A stretch of DNA of 25,873 bases from Flavobacterium psychrophilum (GTDB taxonomy: Bacteria > Bacteroidota > Bacteroidia > Flavobacteriales > Flavobacteriaceae): the NCBI GenBank assembly GCA_945897545.1, contig CAMDGJ010000008.1:1-25873 (forward strand). The letters are read 5' to 3'. Below are positions 7,378-16,047 of the stretch, piece by piece. The first letter of the stretch is position 1. Every line of letters starts with the position of its first letter. A program made the translations under genes and the position numbers. The notes beneath the pieces are model-generated. The model was not told the DNA's origin, did not search any database, and saw only the letters and a list, made by a program, of their open reading frames with translations.

Positions 7378-10300
7378 CTATTCCTTAATAATTTTTATGG
7401 TTTGATTACCATAGGTGTTTTCAATATTCAGCAAGTAAACACCCGCTTTAAAATTACCCATATCCAAAGTGTGGGATGACTTCACTTTATCTTCCAATAT
7501 TTTTCGACCCAACATATCCGTTAAAATAATTCTGTTTTGTTCGTCCAACAATTGTAAATAAAATATATTTTTGACAGGATTTGGATAGAAAAGTTGCTTC
7601 AATTCAGAAGGATTTTCCACTCCCAACGAACAAGTATTTCCTACTGTATAAGTATAATATTTGGTTACGGCCAACCCACCTGCATAAGCAAATTTAACCC
7701 CATAACTAATAGTTGACCCCAGGATTTGACCAGTGATTGTTTTCGTAAAAATCTTCCCAGAAACTTTTGTCATCGCTGTTTCTCCAAAAGGAGTTTGTTT
7801 CCATAAATAAGCAATTACGTCCGTTTTGTCATCCAACAATTCAAAAGTGATTTTAACATCCGTTCCAGTAGTTTGAAAAGCATATTTATAACCTACAGAA
7901 AAAGAGCTTTGCTGAGCTTCAGATGCAGTTCCTGCACATTCTGTATTCGTATTTAAAGCCGTTGTGGCATTGCGTACAATTGGATTATTAATAGCAACAT
8001 TTCCTACTAAATCACTTGCCGAAATACTAAAACTGTAATTAGTATTTGGAGTCAAGGCTGTTATCAAAAACGATTTTTGAACTCCCGAATCCCCTGATGT
8101 AGAAATGTTATTAGTGCCATAAGCCACATTGTAAGCAACCGTTCCAGAGTTATCGGTAGCGTTCAACAATAATTCAACAGAAGAACCTGTGATTGCGCCG
8201 ATACTGGCTGTAAAACTAGTAGGAGCTTGTGTGTCATTAGTGCCTCCACAATTACTACCCACTACATAACTTACATATTTCGTTACTGCCAACCCTCCAG
8301 AAAAAGCAAATTTACAACCATAGTTAATTGTAGCTCCCATTGTTTGCCCGGTAATTGTTGCCGTGAAAATCTTTCCAGAAACATTCGTCATCGACACTTC
8401 TGAAAATGGAGTTTGTTTCCATAAATAAGCAATTACGCCCGGTTTATCAGTATCCAACAATTCAAATGTGACGTAAACAGTCGAACCCACTGTTTCAAAT
8501 GTGGATTTATATCCAATAGAGAATGTTCCTTGTTGCGCAACTTTTGAAGTTTCAATACAAACCATCTCGGGTGCAATAGTAACATTAACTATTTGTGAGG
8601 TGCTTATGGCTCCATTATTATCAGTTGCTTTTGCTGTTAAGGTATAATTTGCGGCAACTGGATTCCAAGTGGCAGCATACGGAGCGGCAGTATCTGTGCT
8701 AATCAAAATATCATTTTGATAGAAACTCACTTGCTGAATTGTTCCATCAAAATCACTTGCATTGGCTGTAATACTAACCGTTTTCCCTTGGGTAAATGTT
8801 GCATTATTTTCTGGTGTAACCAAGGAAACAGTGGGAAGCGCATTAGCGGTATTGGTTACCAACACTAATAACTCAACATCAGCAGACCGCAAATCAGTAT
8901 TGGTAACAGTCAATTTCAAACTATACATTCCTTCAGCCAATCCACTTATCGTAGAGATGGCAGCAGTAGCATTTGAAAATTGGACAACCGATGGACCGTA
9001 ATTTTGTGTCCAAGAATAAGTCAATGCTTTTGCTGCAGATTCTGTACTTGCAGAACCGTCAATCGTGGTAGAAGTTGATGGCAAAATCACTTTAAGATTT
9101 GGCCCTGCCACAGCCGTTGGATAACTGTAAGTCAAATTGCCAGTTCTAGCAAAAGTCATTTTAGCCAAGTTAAATTCACCGCCTGAAAAAGCGACACGCA
9201 ATACATGCTTTCCGGGTGTAAGTGGAATATTAGTAACCGTTTTGGTAGCCCAAACATCCCAAGAAGTAGTAGATGTTGAAGGAACTGTAATAGTCCCAGA
9301 AACGGATTGCCCGTCTAACTCTAAACGGAACGGTCCTCCTCCTGCCGAATTTCCCGAAGCATAACGGAAAGCAAATGAGTACAAACCTGACTGGGCAACA
9401 TTTACGGTGTATTCCAACCATTCTCCGGCTGCAAGGTTGTTAACATTTGCCCCTTCAGAAATATGCGCCGACGCATCTACAGCTTCGTCCATTCTAAAAT
9501 CGCCCATGTTCGTTGTGGTTCCATCTAAATAAGCGATATTTTGGCCTTTTCCACCTTCAAAAGTATCAAATTTGCCCGCTTCAATGATTCCCGGAATAGC
9601 CCAAGCGTTTCCACCATAAGGCAATTGATCACCAACTACAACATCGATGCTATTACTAACATTAAATTTAACCGTGTTTTCGTATACTTTTGCATAAAAA
9701 CCATGAACTCCTAATGCTAAATTCGTTGCATCCCAAGTGAAAGGTGCTGTGGTATCAATTCCAAGAGAAGTGGTTCCATCCATAAATTCAACCTTGATTG
9801 GAGTCCCTCCCGAAACAACTACATTCAATTTTACGCTACCGTTTACGAAAGCTTGCTGAAACGAAGTTGTTATTACACCGGTTATTTGGCTATCCAAGCT
9901 TGTGACCATTTTTCGAGCGGGAACTACTAATTGGTATCCCGTAGAAAAAGTAACCGTGACAGGCTGATTCGAATAGTTGTGTGCCACATAATTAGTTTGA
10001 CCGTTTTGTTTAAATGCTGCCGCAATTGGCGAATTGGCCGTGATGGTGGCATCGACTCTTCCTAAAGCATTCATAGCATGCAACCAGTGGTAGGTTTGCG
10101 CATCAGAAACGCCAAATTTCAACTCTCTATTTGGATACGAATTATACAAAGAAATGGCTTTTGACGGATTAATAAAAGCAAGATATTCCCACATAATGTC
10201 GTGCCATAAATTGGCATTGACTGCGTTAGTAAGTATTCCTGTATTGGTTTCAATTTCATTCCAAAGTTTCGTAACATATGCCGTATTGTGACCTAAATAC

Positions 10301-12159
10301 AATGATCCGCCGTGTATTGGATACAATTCGATACCATAAGAGGCAGCAATATCTCCAGTCCAAAAAGTTCCATTATCAAAACTATTTCCCCAAACACGGG
10401 AAACCAAACTGTATTGTTGTGAAGGCGGAAAATTTCGGTCTTTTGTGTCAAGCCAATATTCTTCAATCGCTGTTTGTTCTGTAGTGTACAGGTAAATTCC
10501 TAAATCTCGAATCGCTTTATTTCCCGTTACTTCTCCCCAATGAATCAAGGAAGAATTGAACTGCATACTTTCTGAAGTTGATTCTTGGTCATTTCCTTGC
10601 GGAAAAGTCGCGAAACCATTTGCCCAACAATGTCCAGCAAAAGGAGAGAAATTGCGCAAGTATGGAAATAAGGTGTCGTTTCTGTCTGTCGTAGCTGCAT
10701 CTCGAATCAGCAAGTTAATCATTCCGCCAAACTGTGTAGCCCATCCGGGCTGGTATTGCTCTAAGAATGAAGCCGCATGAATAAAATAACCCCAATGAAA
10801 ATGGTGGTCATTGATATTGCTGTCTTGTCCGTGTCCGGCTGGATAACCCAACATTGCAGACCAAGTAGTGTTGTAGTAAAACAAAAAGGCAACTTCGCCT
10901 CCTTCCGCTTTCAACCAATCTTCAAGTCGCTCCTTGATGGTTGCCAACATCTTATTACGAGCAACAGTGTTTCCCATTTCATCAGCAATCCTGGCAGTTT
11001 GTATCAGGCGGTTCATCACCTGTCCTTCATTATATGAATCGGTCCATGTTGCTAATGCATCGTTTTCGATACTGGCAATTTTTTCAGTCAAAGCCGTTGG
11101 AGTAAATCCAGCACTATAATTATCTACATAAGGTAATGTGGGTAAAATACCGTGAAATTTATTTTCGACACTAAAACTATTGCCGTCCATTGTTTTCATT
11201 TCGCCGCGAATAGTTGAATAGCTATATTTATTTGGAATAGGAGAATTAGTGGCTAAATTGTCCCATTGGTGCGGAAGCAAACCCAACAAAACATTAGAAT
11301 TTGTACCTTCTTTCACTTCAGTCACCACATTAAAATCGGTTTTCATTACCGATGTGCTTTCGTTGTAACTAAAACTTGAAGTTGTACTGGTTGGAAAAAC
11401 GTAGGCGTATTTCTTGTATTCGTTCGCTACAGTAGTCACGTTCGAGGCCGTAAGCGGAATGAACGCCATCGACCAATAATTTTTTCCGTTTAATGTTGAA
11501 GTGTAAACACCTCCGTTTTGAGTCCAAGTACTTCCTACTGGAGCATAAACTGCAAAGTCAGCATTACTTTTTGCGTCAACAATTATTAACATTTCGTTGC
11601 TAACAGTAACGGTACCAGAATTTACGGTAACCTGTACAACATCTGTTGCTTTTTTAGTAAAATATAAAAAAGGCATTGCTATACCAGCCGTTGTTTGAAA
11701 ATTATGTGTTCCATCATTCCAATCCATAGTAACCGTCCAATCAGAGTAATTAGAAACAGTTGTTTTCGTTGCAGCCATTCCTACTACGCTCATCACGACC
11801 GGCGACATATCGTCAATAACTCCCGAGGGAACGTAAGAAACTACTAATCCGTTTGTGGTTGTTTTTAAGGTATAGGGATAGGTAAAAAGGTTGCTTGCTT
11901 GTGTTTCTTTAGCTAGTTTTGACCACCAATCATTTGTTGGCACAGGCTTTCCTAGTGCAGCACCGCTCAAATTAGGGGCTCCAGAAGGATAACCATTTCT
12001 ACCGGCAACATCTGTTCCGGGGAAAGTTTTTGTGTAGCTTCCGCTGCCAACGGGGATTACTTGGGCATTTGAATTAATTACAAAAAAGAAATTAACAACA
12101 ATCGCTGTTAAAAGAACCAAAATTTTATTTTTCATTTTATTTTTCATTTTATTTTTCAT
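7378..12159 (-). CDS. GH81 endo-beta-1,3-glucanase, multimodular, T9SS-secreted
   Basis: A 1593-residue enzyme predicted to hydrolyse internal beta-1,3-glucan (laminarin-type) bonds outside the cell. Domains in order: signal peptide (to about 32, SNAQ); GH81 (about 50-755) with DHHFHWGY at 451-458 and the catalytic-Glu block NDQESTSE at 523-530; Ig-like (760-842); CBM6-like (about 845-1005, GEWLEYTV); PKD-like (1015-1105); Ig-like (1107-1197); an unassigned module (1198-1307); Fn3-like (1309-1402); a second copy of the module (1405-1512); and a type A T9SS sorting domain (1519-1593, YPNPVKN...DMLGRK). Three in-frame ATGs (12159, 12147, 12135) arise from a 12-bp triplication; the last, MKNKILVLL, gives the most normal signal peptide. 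The gene is 134 nt from the GH30 upstream and 72 nt from the module protein downstream. Confidence 0.93.
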   Translation of the reverse strand: MKNKMKNKMKNKILVLLTAIVVNFFFVINSNAQVIPVGSGSYTKTFPGTDVAGRNGYPSGAPNLSGAALGKPVPTNDWWSKLAKETQASNLFTYPYTLKTTTNGLVVSYVPSGVIDDMSPVVMSVVGMAATKTTVSNYSDWTVTMDWNDGTHNFQTTAGIAMPFLYFTKKATDVVQVTVNSGTVTVSNEMLIIVDAKSNADFAVYAPVGSTWTQNGGVYTSTLNGKNYWSMAFIPLTASNVTTVANEYKKYAYVFPTSTTSSFSYNESTSVMKTDFNVVTEVKEGTNSNVLLGLLPHQWDNLATNSPIPNKYSYSTIRGEMKTMDGNSFSVENKFHGILPTLPYVDNYSAGFTPTALTEKIASIENDALATWTDSYNEGQVMNRLIQTARIADEMGNTVARNKMLATIKERLEDWLKAEGGEVAFLFYYNTTWSAMLGYPAGHGQDSNINDHHFHWGYFIHAASFLEQYQPGWATQFGGMINLLIRDAATTDRNDTLFPYLRNFSPFAGHCWANGFATFPQGNDQESTSESMQFNSSLIHWGEVTGNKAIRDLGIYLYTTEQTAIEEYWLDTKDRNFPPSQQYSLVSRVWGNSFDNGTFWTGDIAASYGIELYPIHGGSLYLGHNTAYVTKLWNEIETNTGILTNAVNANLWHDIMWEYLAFINPSKAISLYNSYPNRELKFGVSDAQTYHWLHAMNALGRVDATITANSPIAAAFKQNGQTNYVAHNYSNQPVTVTFSTGYQLVVPARKMVTSLDSQITGVITTSFQQAFVNGSVKLNVVVSGGTPIKVEFMDGTTSLGIDTTAPFTWDATNLALGVHGFYAKVYENTVKFNVSNSIDVVVGDQLPYGGNAWAIPGIIEAGKFDTFEGGKGQNIAYLDGTTTNMGDFRMDEAVDASAHISEGANVNNLAAGEWLEYTVNVAQSGLYSFAFRYASGNSAGGGPFRLELDGQSVSGTITVPSTSTTSWDVWATKTVTNIPLTPGKHVLRVAFSGGEFNLAKMTFARTGNLTYSYPTAVAGPNLKVILPSTSTTIDGSASTESAAKALTYSWTQNYGPSVVQFSNATAAISTISGLAEGMYSLKLTVTNTDLRSADVELLVLVTNTANALPTVSLVTPENNATFTQGKTVSITANASDFDGTIQQVSFYQNDILISTDTAAPYAATWNPVAANYTLTAKATDNNGAISTSQIVNVTIAPEMVCIETSKVAQQGTFSIGYKSTFETVGSTVYVTFELLDTDKPGVIAYLWKQTPFSEVSMTNVSGKIFTATITGQTMGATINYGCKFAFSGGLAVTKYVSYVVGSNCGGTNDTQAPTSFTASIGAITGSSVELLLNATDNSGTVAYNVAYGTNNISTSGDSGVQKSFLITALTPNTNYSFSISASDLVGNVAINNPIVRNATTALNTNTECAGTASEAQQSSFSVGYKYAFQTTGTDVKITFELLDDKTDVIAYLWKQTPFGETAMTKVSGKIFTKTITGQILGSTISYGVKFAYAGGLAVTKYYTYTVGNTCSLGVENPSELKQLFYPNPVKNIFYLQLLDEQNRIILTDMLGRKILEDKVKSSHTLDMGNFKAGVYLLNIENTYGNQTIKIIKE
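12124..12159 (-). repeat. Three tandem 12-bp copies at the GH81 start codon
   Basis: ATGAAAAATAAA occurs three times in a row, in frame, encoding (MKNK)x3. Each copy supplies a potential start codon. The paralogue at 7305 has one copy, so the extra two look like slippage or tandem duplication. Confidence 0.9.
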
Positions 12160-12293
12160 TATTATTATCTTATTTGCAATATTATTGCTTTATTAATTAT
12201 TTTTAATATTTATTTACACGTCAAAAACACATCAAATTATCTTGATTAAATGTTAAAAAGAGAAAACAGAAAAAGCACAACAGAATAAATTTT

Positions 12294-13751
12294 TTAATAC
12301 ACTAAAGTTTGAATAGCGTGAGGCAAAATTGAAACTTCTGCTGCATTTGTTCCAACACATAAATTATACGTGATTTTTTTTCTGCTTTGGTTCATCACAA
12401 CGGTAACCACTTTTCCGTCTTGGTTCAAAAAAGAGGTTGTTATCAAATTGCTACGGCTGGAAACGCTACTAATTCTTTTGGCTTCTTTTCCAATAAATTT
12501 CGAGAAATGACCAATAAAATAATAAGAAGGCGTATAAATTAATTCCCCTGTTTTTAGATCGCCATGAATGGGTGAGAAGCAAAAATTACCCACGTGATTT
12601 GGCCCTCCATTTTCATCCAAAAGAATGTTCCAATCTGTCCAACCCACGGTTCCGTTATTAAAATCGTTAATTATTGATTTTCCGTAGCGTTCTCCATTTG
12701 CCCATAATTGGTATTTGCTGGCATCGAATTTCTCAATACAGCCTTCGGTAAAAAGCAAATTTTTGTCGGGGTAGGTTTTATGGACTATGTCAACATTTTC
12801 AAACATTGGTTCTCCACCAGTCCAGGTTTCATACCAGTGAAAACCAATTCCCCAAACATATTTATTGGCTTCTGGGTCGTCAAGAATTGTACTTGCCCTT
12901 TGAGTCATCAAATCTCTGTTGTGATCCCAAACGGTAATTTTTTTGTCGCCAAGTCTCGCTTTTTTTAATGTAGGTCCAAGATAATTTTTTAGAAAATCAC
13001 GTTCCTCTTCGGCGGTATAAATACAGGATTCCCATTTTTGAGTAGCCATTGGTTCGTTTTGAAGTGTCAATCCCCAAACCGGAATTCCTTCTTTTTGATA
13101 CCCATCTATAAATTTCACATAATAATTAGCCCAAGACTGATAGAATTCTGGCAATAGTTTTCCTCCTTTAAGCATGTCTTTATTGTCCTTCATAAAAGCT
13201 GGCGGACTCCAAGGACTGGCATATAATGACACGTTCGCTCCTGCAGTTTCAATTGCCTTTTTAATCAAAGGAATTTTAAATTGTTTGTCGTGGTCAATGC
13301 TGAACGTCTTTAATTCCTTGTCCCCTTCAGCTATGTAAGTATAGCTTCCGGAGCTAAAATCACTACTGTGAATTGTTGTTCTAATCAAAGAATAGCCAAT
13401 TCCTTTGTCTTTGCTATAATAAGCATTCAAGAATTCTTGTTGATTGTCTTTGGGTAATTTTGCAAAAACTTCGGCGCTGGCATCTGTTATGGCACCTCCA
13501 ATACCAAGAAAAGTTTGGAAAGTTTTGTCCGGATTTACAAATATGCAAGTCTGTGTTTCTAACGGTTGCTTTAACACTGAAAATTTCAAATTATCAGTGT
13601 TTGTTATTCTTAAATTAGTGCTGTCAGCAGAAGTGTAAACCAGTACTGTTTTATCCTTTACCGAAAATGGTTTAGGCTGAATTTTGATTTTTGACTGAGA
13701 AAATGAACTGGTCGCAACCATTAAAATCAGAGCGAAAATTATTGCTTTCAT
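12294..13751 (-). CDS. GH30-family glycosidase with signal peptide (likely beta-glucan side-chain hydrolase)
   Basis: A 485-residue GH30 protein. The signal peptide (MKAIIFALILMVATSSFS) ends at Gln-19/Ser-20 and there is no lipobox Cys, so it is periplasmic or secreted. Clan GH-A landmarks: FLGIGGAITDASAEVF (81-96), YASPWSPPAFMKDN (177-190), acid/base Glu-233 in LTLQNEP and nucleophile Glu-336 in LLFTEGC. A C-terminal beta-domain ends at Val-Tyr. GH30 includes beta-1,6-glucanases and beta-glucosidases; with GH81 and GH17 neighbours a role on beta-1,6 branches is plausible, but substrate is inferred. An IS4-family element now ends 41 nt before its ATG, cutting it from the upstream operon, so expression may depend on a new or internal promoter. 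Confidence 0.9.
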   Translation of the reverse strand: MKAIIFALILMVATSSFSQSKIKIQPKPFSVKDKTVLVYTSADSTNLRITNTDNLKFSVLKQPLETQTCIFVNPDKTFQTFLGIGGAITDASAEVFAKLPKDNQQEFLNAYYSKDKGIGYSLIRTTIHSSDFSSGSYTYIAEGDKELKTFSIDHDKQFKIPLIKKAIETAGANVSLYASPWSPPAFMKDNKDMLKGGKLLPEFYQSWANYYVKFIDGYQKEGIPVWGLTLQNEPMATQKWESCIYTAEEERDFLKNYLGPTLKKARLGDKKITVWDHNRDLMTQRASTILDDPEANKYVWGIGFHWYETWTGGEPMFENVDIVHKTYPDKNLLFTEGCIEKFDASKYQLWANGERYGKSIINDFNNGTVGWTDWNILLDENGGPNHVGNFCFSPIHGDLKTGELIYTPSYYFIGHFSKFIGKEAKRISSVSSRSNLITTSFLNQDGKVVTVVMNQSRKKITYNLCVGTNAAEVSILPHAIQTLVY

Positions 13752-13783
13752 ATGTTTTATTTATTTAAAAACTTAATTTCATT

Positions 13784-13792
13784 AAAATATTT
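13784..13792. repeat. Target-site duplication, left copy (IS4 element)
   Basis: AAAATATTT, identical to 15095-15103; 9 bp fits IS4-family insertion. Confidence 0.85.
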
Positions 13793-15094
13793 CACTAGTG
13801 TCCACTATAGATTAAAAAAAGTTCTTTGAAATTATTGTAAATCTGTATTTTAAGTCTCATTTTAGAGCGTGACGATTTGAAATGAATCTATTATGTTCGT
13901 AAATTAACATTACGAATATGAATCACGGAAAATATGTCTTTTCTTAATTAGTTGAATTTCTGCCTCAACGTGTTTTTGATAGATTTGTAACAAAGTATGA
14001 TGGCAATAAAAAGGTCAGACATTTTACTTGTTGGAATCAACTTTTATCTATGATTTTCGGTCAATTATCTTCTCGTGATAGCTTGAGAGATTTGATAATT
14101 GTTATCGAAGCACATCAATCAAAATCGTATCATTTAGGTTTTGGTAAAAATGTAACACGAAGTAACTTGGCTAAGGCAAATGAGAATCGCAATTATAAAA
14201 TATTCGAAGACTTTGCCAATCATTTAATATTGATTGCTCAAGAAAAAAACAGCAATGATAGTTTTGAAATAAAAGGTAACATTTATGCTTTTGATTCTTC
14301 GACTATTGATTTGTGTTTGAGTGTATTTTGGTGGGCTCATTTTAGAAAAACCAAAGCAGGAATAAAACTCCACACACTTTTTGATATTAACACACAAATC
14401 CCTGTTTTTATTCACATTACCGAGGCAAATATTCACGATATTAATGCGATGGACATCATCAATTATGAACGTTTTGCCTATTATATTTTTGACCGTGCTT
14501 ATGTAGATTATTTCAGGCTTTATCGAATTACTAAATCTTCTGCTTATTTTGTTGTTAGAGCAAAATCAAATTTAAAATTCAAAAGAATGTATTCCAAGAA
14601 AACGGATAAATCCACAGGAGTTATTTATGACCAAACAGGGAAAATAGACGGCTTTTATACTTCAAAAGATTATCCAGAAAAGATAAGAAAAGTGAAGTTT
14701 TTTGATGCTGAAAACAAAAAAATGTTAATCTTTTTGACGAACAATTTTGATTTATCAGCCCAACAAATAGCCTTACTTTATAAACAGCGTTGGCAGATTG
14801 AATTATTCTTCAAATGGATTAAACAACATTTGAAAGTTAAGACCTTTTGGGGAACAACAGAAAATGCTGTTCGCATACAAATAAACATCGCAATAATAAC
14901 TTATTGCTTGGTGTCAATCATTGCGAAAGATTTAAAAATCAATCGTTCAATCTACGAAATTCTACAAATTTTATCAGCATCATTACTCGATAAAACGCCT
15001 GTAAATGAATTACTTATGAAATCAGATTACAATAATGTCAATGAACATATTACTAACCAGCTGGTTTTCAACTTATTTTAAGTGGACACTAGTG
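13793..15094 (+). mobile_element. IS4-family insertion sequence
   Basis: A 1302-bp element with perfect 14-bp terminal inverted repeats CACTAGTGTCCACT (13793-13806, 15081-15094), flanked by the 9-bp direct repeat AAAATATTT. It carries one plus-strand IS4 transposase gene with a nonsense codon near its start. It inserted at the 3' end of the 16047-15073 GH17-like gene and just upstream of the GH30 gene. The outermost CACTAGTG is itself palindromic, so the last bases could be assigned to element or target. I chose the limits that give an exact duplication. Confidence 0.88.
13918..15081 (+). pseudogene. IS4-family transposase with nonsense codon 10
   Basis: Reading from ATG 13918 gives MNHGKYVFS, then TAA (13945-13947), then LVEFLPQRVFDRFVTKYDG running in frame into the long ORF. 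The codon is probably a former CAA (Gln). The remaining 343-codon ORF from ATG 14050 retains the catalytic Asp residues in YAFDSSTIDLC and YIFDRAYVDY, and a perfect YREK signature Y-x2-R-x3-E-x6-K in YKQRWQIELFFKWIK. Restarting at 14050 would lose about 44 residues of the N-terminal domain, which usually binds DNA ends, so activity is doubtful. The stop overlaps the tail-to-tail GH17-like gene stop at 15073. Confidence 0.8.
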
Positions 15095-16047
15095 AAAATA
15101 TTTAATAAAACAGAGGCTTTAGAAATAATATTTGTCATTACCAATTTTGGGGTTCTATCGATTTTAAAAAGTCCCCAATGTTTCTCAGGTTCTAAAGCCT
15201 CAGATGACCCTTTCCAAGTTTCATCAAAAGCCTCAAAAACAAAGGTTAGAATACCCTCTTTATCTGTCCAATTTACTAAATCGTGGTAGTATATTTCTTG
15301 ATTTTCTTCGCTAACATTATGCGGTTCTATGCCTCTACCATTTGAATTAGTTGCCCAACCTGCCTCAGTAATTACTACTGGCTTATTCGGATACATATTG
15401 GCTACAGCCAAATAGTTTTCCTTGGTATAATTTAATGCTTCGTGAATGTTTTTATATTCCCAAACAGGATAAGTGTGAATCGATATAAAATCGACTTCAT
15501 CTACCAGCCGTTTGAGTTTACTCAACCACGGAACATAATTTTCGCAAAAAGTTACAGGTTGTTTCGTCTCTTTTTTGATACGTTTTACATATTCTATGAC
15601 ACTTGAAACTGACACATAGTGATCTGTCCAATCGACGCAGGCCTCATTGCCAGCGGATAAAGTGCATATTATTTCTGGATATTGATTCGCTAAATCAATT
15701 AGTTTATTTATTTGATTATGGTTTTTAATATGGTTTTTTGCTAACGCTGCTTCTGTGTAAACACCACCACCCCAAGGGCATCCGAAATTGTTCATTTCAG
15801 CAACTATGTAGGCGCCAAGCATTACTTTTAGCGGTAATTTTTCTTGTTGAATTACTTGTAAAACAGTTTCAGCGTGCTGGTCACAATCATATAAACGCAA
15901 GTATTTCCAATGGTTTTGAAGTAAATATAAATCTTCTTTTACCTCTTCGTACGTTGGAATCATACCACCAGGTTGCTGCCCATCTCTAAAGCCAGAATAA
16001 CATATAGCGTGTCCTGGTGATAAATTTAATGCTTCAAAACTATTCAT
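15073..16047 (-). CDS. GH17-like glycosidase, cytoplasmic (C-terminus altered by IS4)
   Basis: A 324-residue protein without signal peptide. Clan GH-A features: acid/base Glu-135 in SAGNEA, ISIHTYPVWE (about 188-197) and nucleophile Glu-228 in VITEAGWAT, followed by FVFEAFDETWKG and EKHWGLF. These match GH17 beta-1,3-glucan hydrolase/transglycosylase enzymes, though the protein is short and leaderless. Its ATG overlaps the upstream stop (TAATG), indicating translational coupling. The last eight residues (FTSVHLK plus context) come partly from the IS4 end; removing the insertion gives ...NILMKLSF and a stop 13 nt before the GH30 ATG. The new tail lies beyond the barrel and may be harmless. The natural role is inferred: trimming or rearranging imported beta-glucan oligosaccharides. 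Confidence 0.85.
   Translation of the reverse strand: MNSFEALNLSPGHAICYSGFRDGQQPGGMIPTYEEVKEDLYLLQNHWKYLRLYDCDQHAETVLQVIQQEKLPLKVMLGAYIVAEMNNFGCPWGGGVYTEAALAKNHIKNHNQINKLIDLANQYPEIICTLSAGNEACVDWTDHYVSVSSVIEYVKRIKKETKQPVTFCENYVPWLSKLKRLVDEVDFISIHTYPVWEYKNIHEALNYTKENYLAVANMYPNKPVVITEAGWATNSNGRGIEPHNVSEENQEIYYHDLVNWTDKEGILTFVFEAFDETWKGSSEALEPEKHWGLFKIDRTPKLVMTNIISKASVLLNIFTSVHLK
15095..15103. repeat. Target-site duplication, right copy (IS4 element)
   Basis: AAAATATTT, matching 13784-13792. It lies within the reading frame of the GH17-like gene ending at 15073. Confidence 0.85.

Noticed and set aside
12160..12293. Possible promoter for the GH81 gene in the 134-nt gap
   Set aside because: A minus-strand TAATTTG near 12235 resembles a -7 element but is one base short of TAnnTTTG, and no well-spaced -33 element is visible. 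Not strong enough to list.
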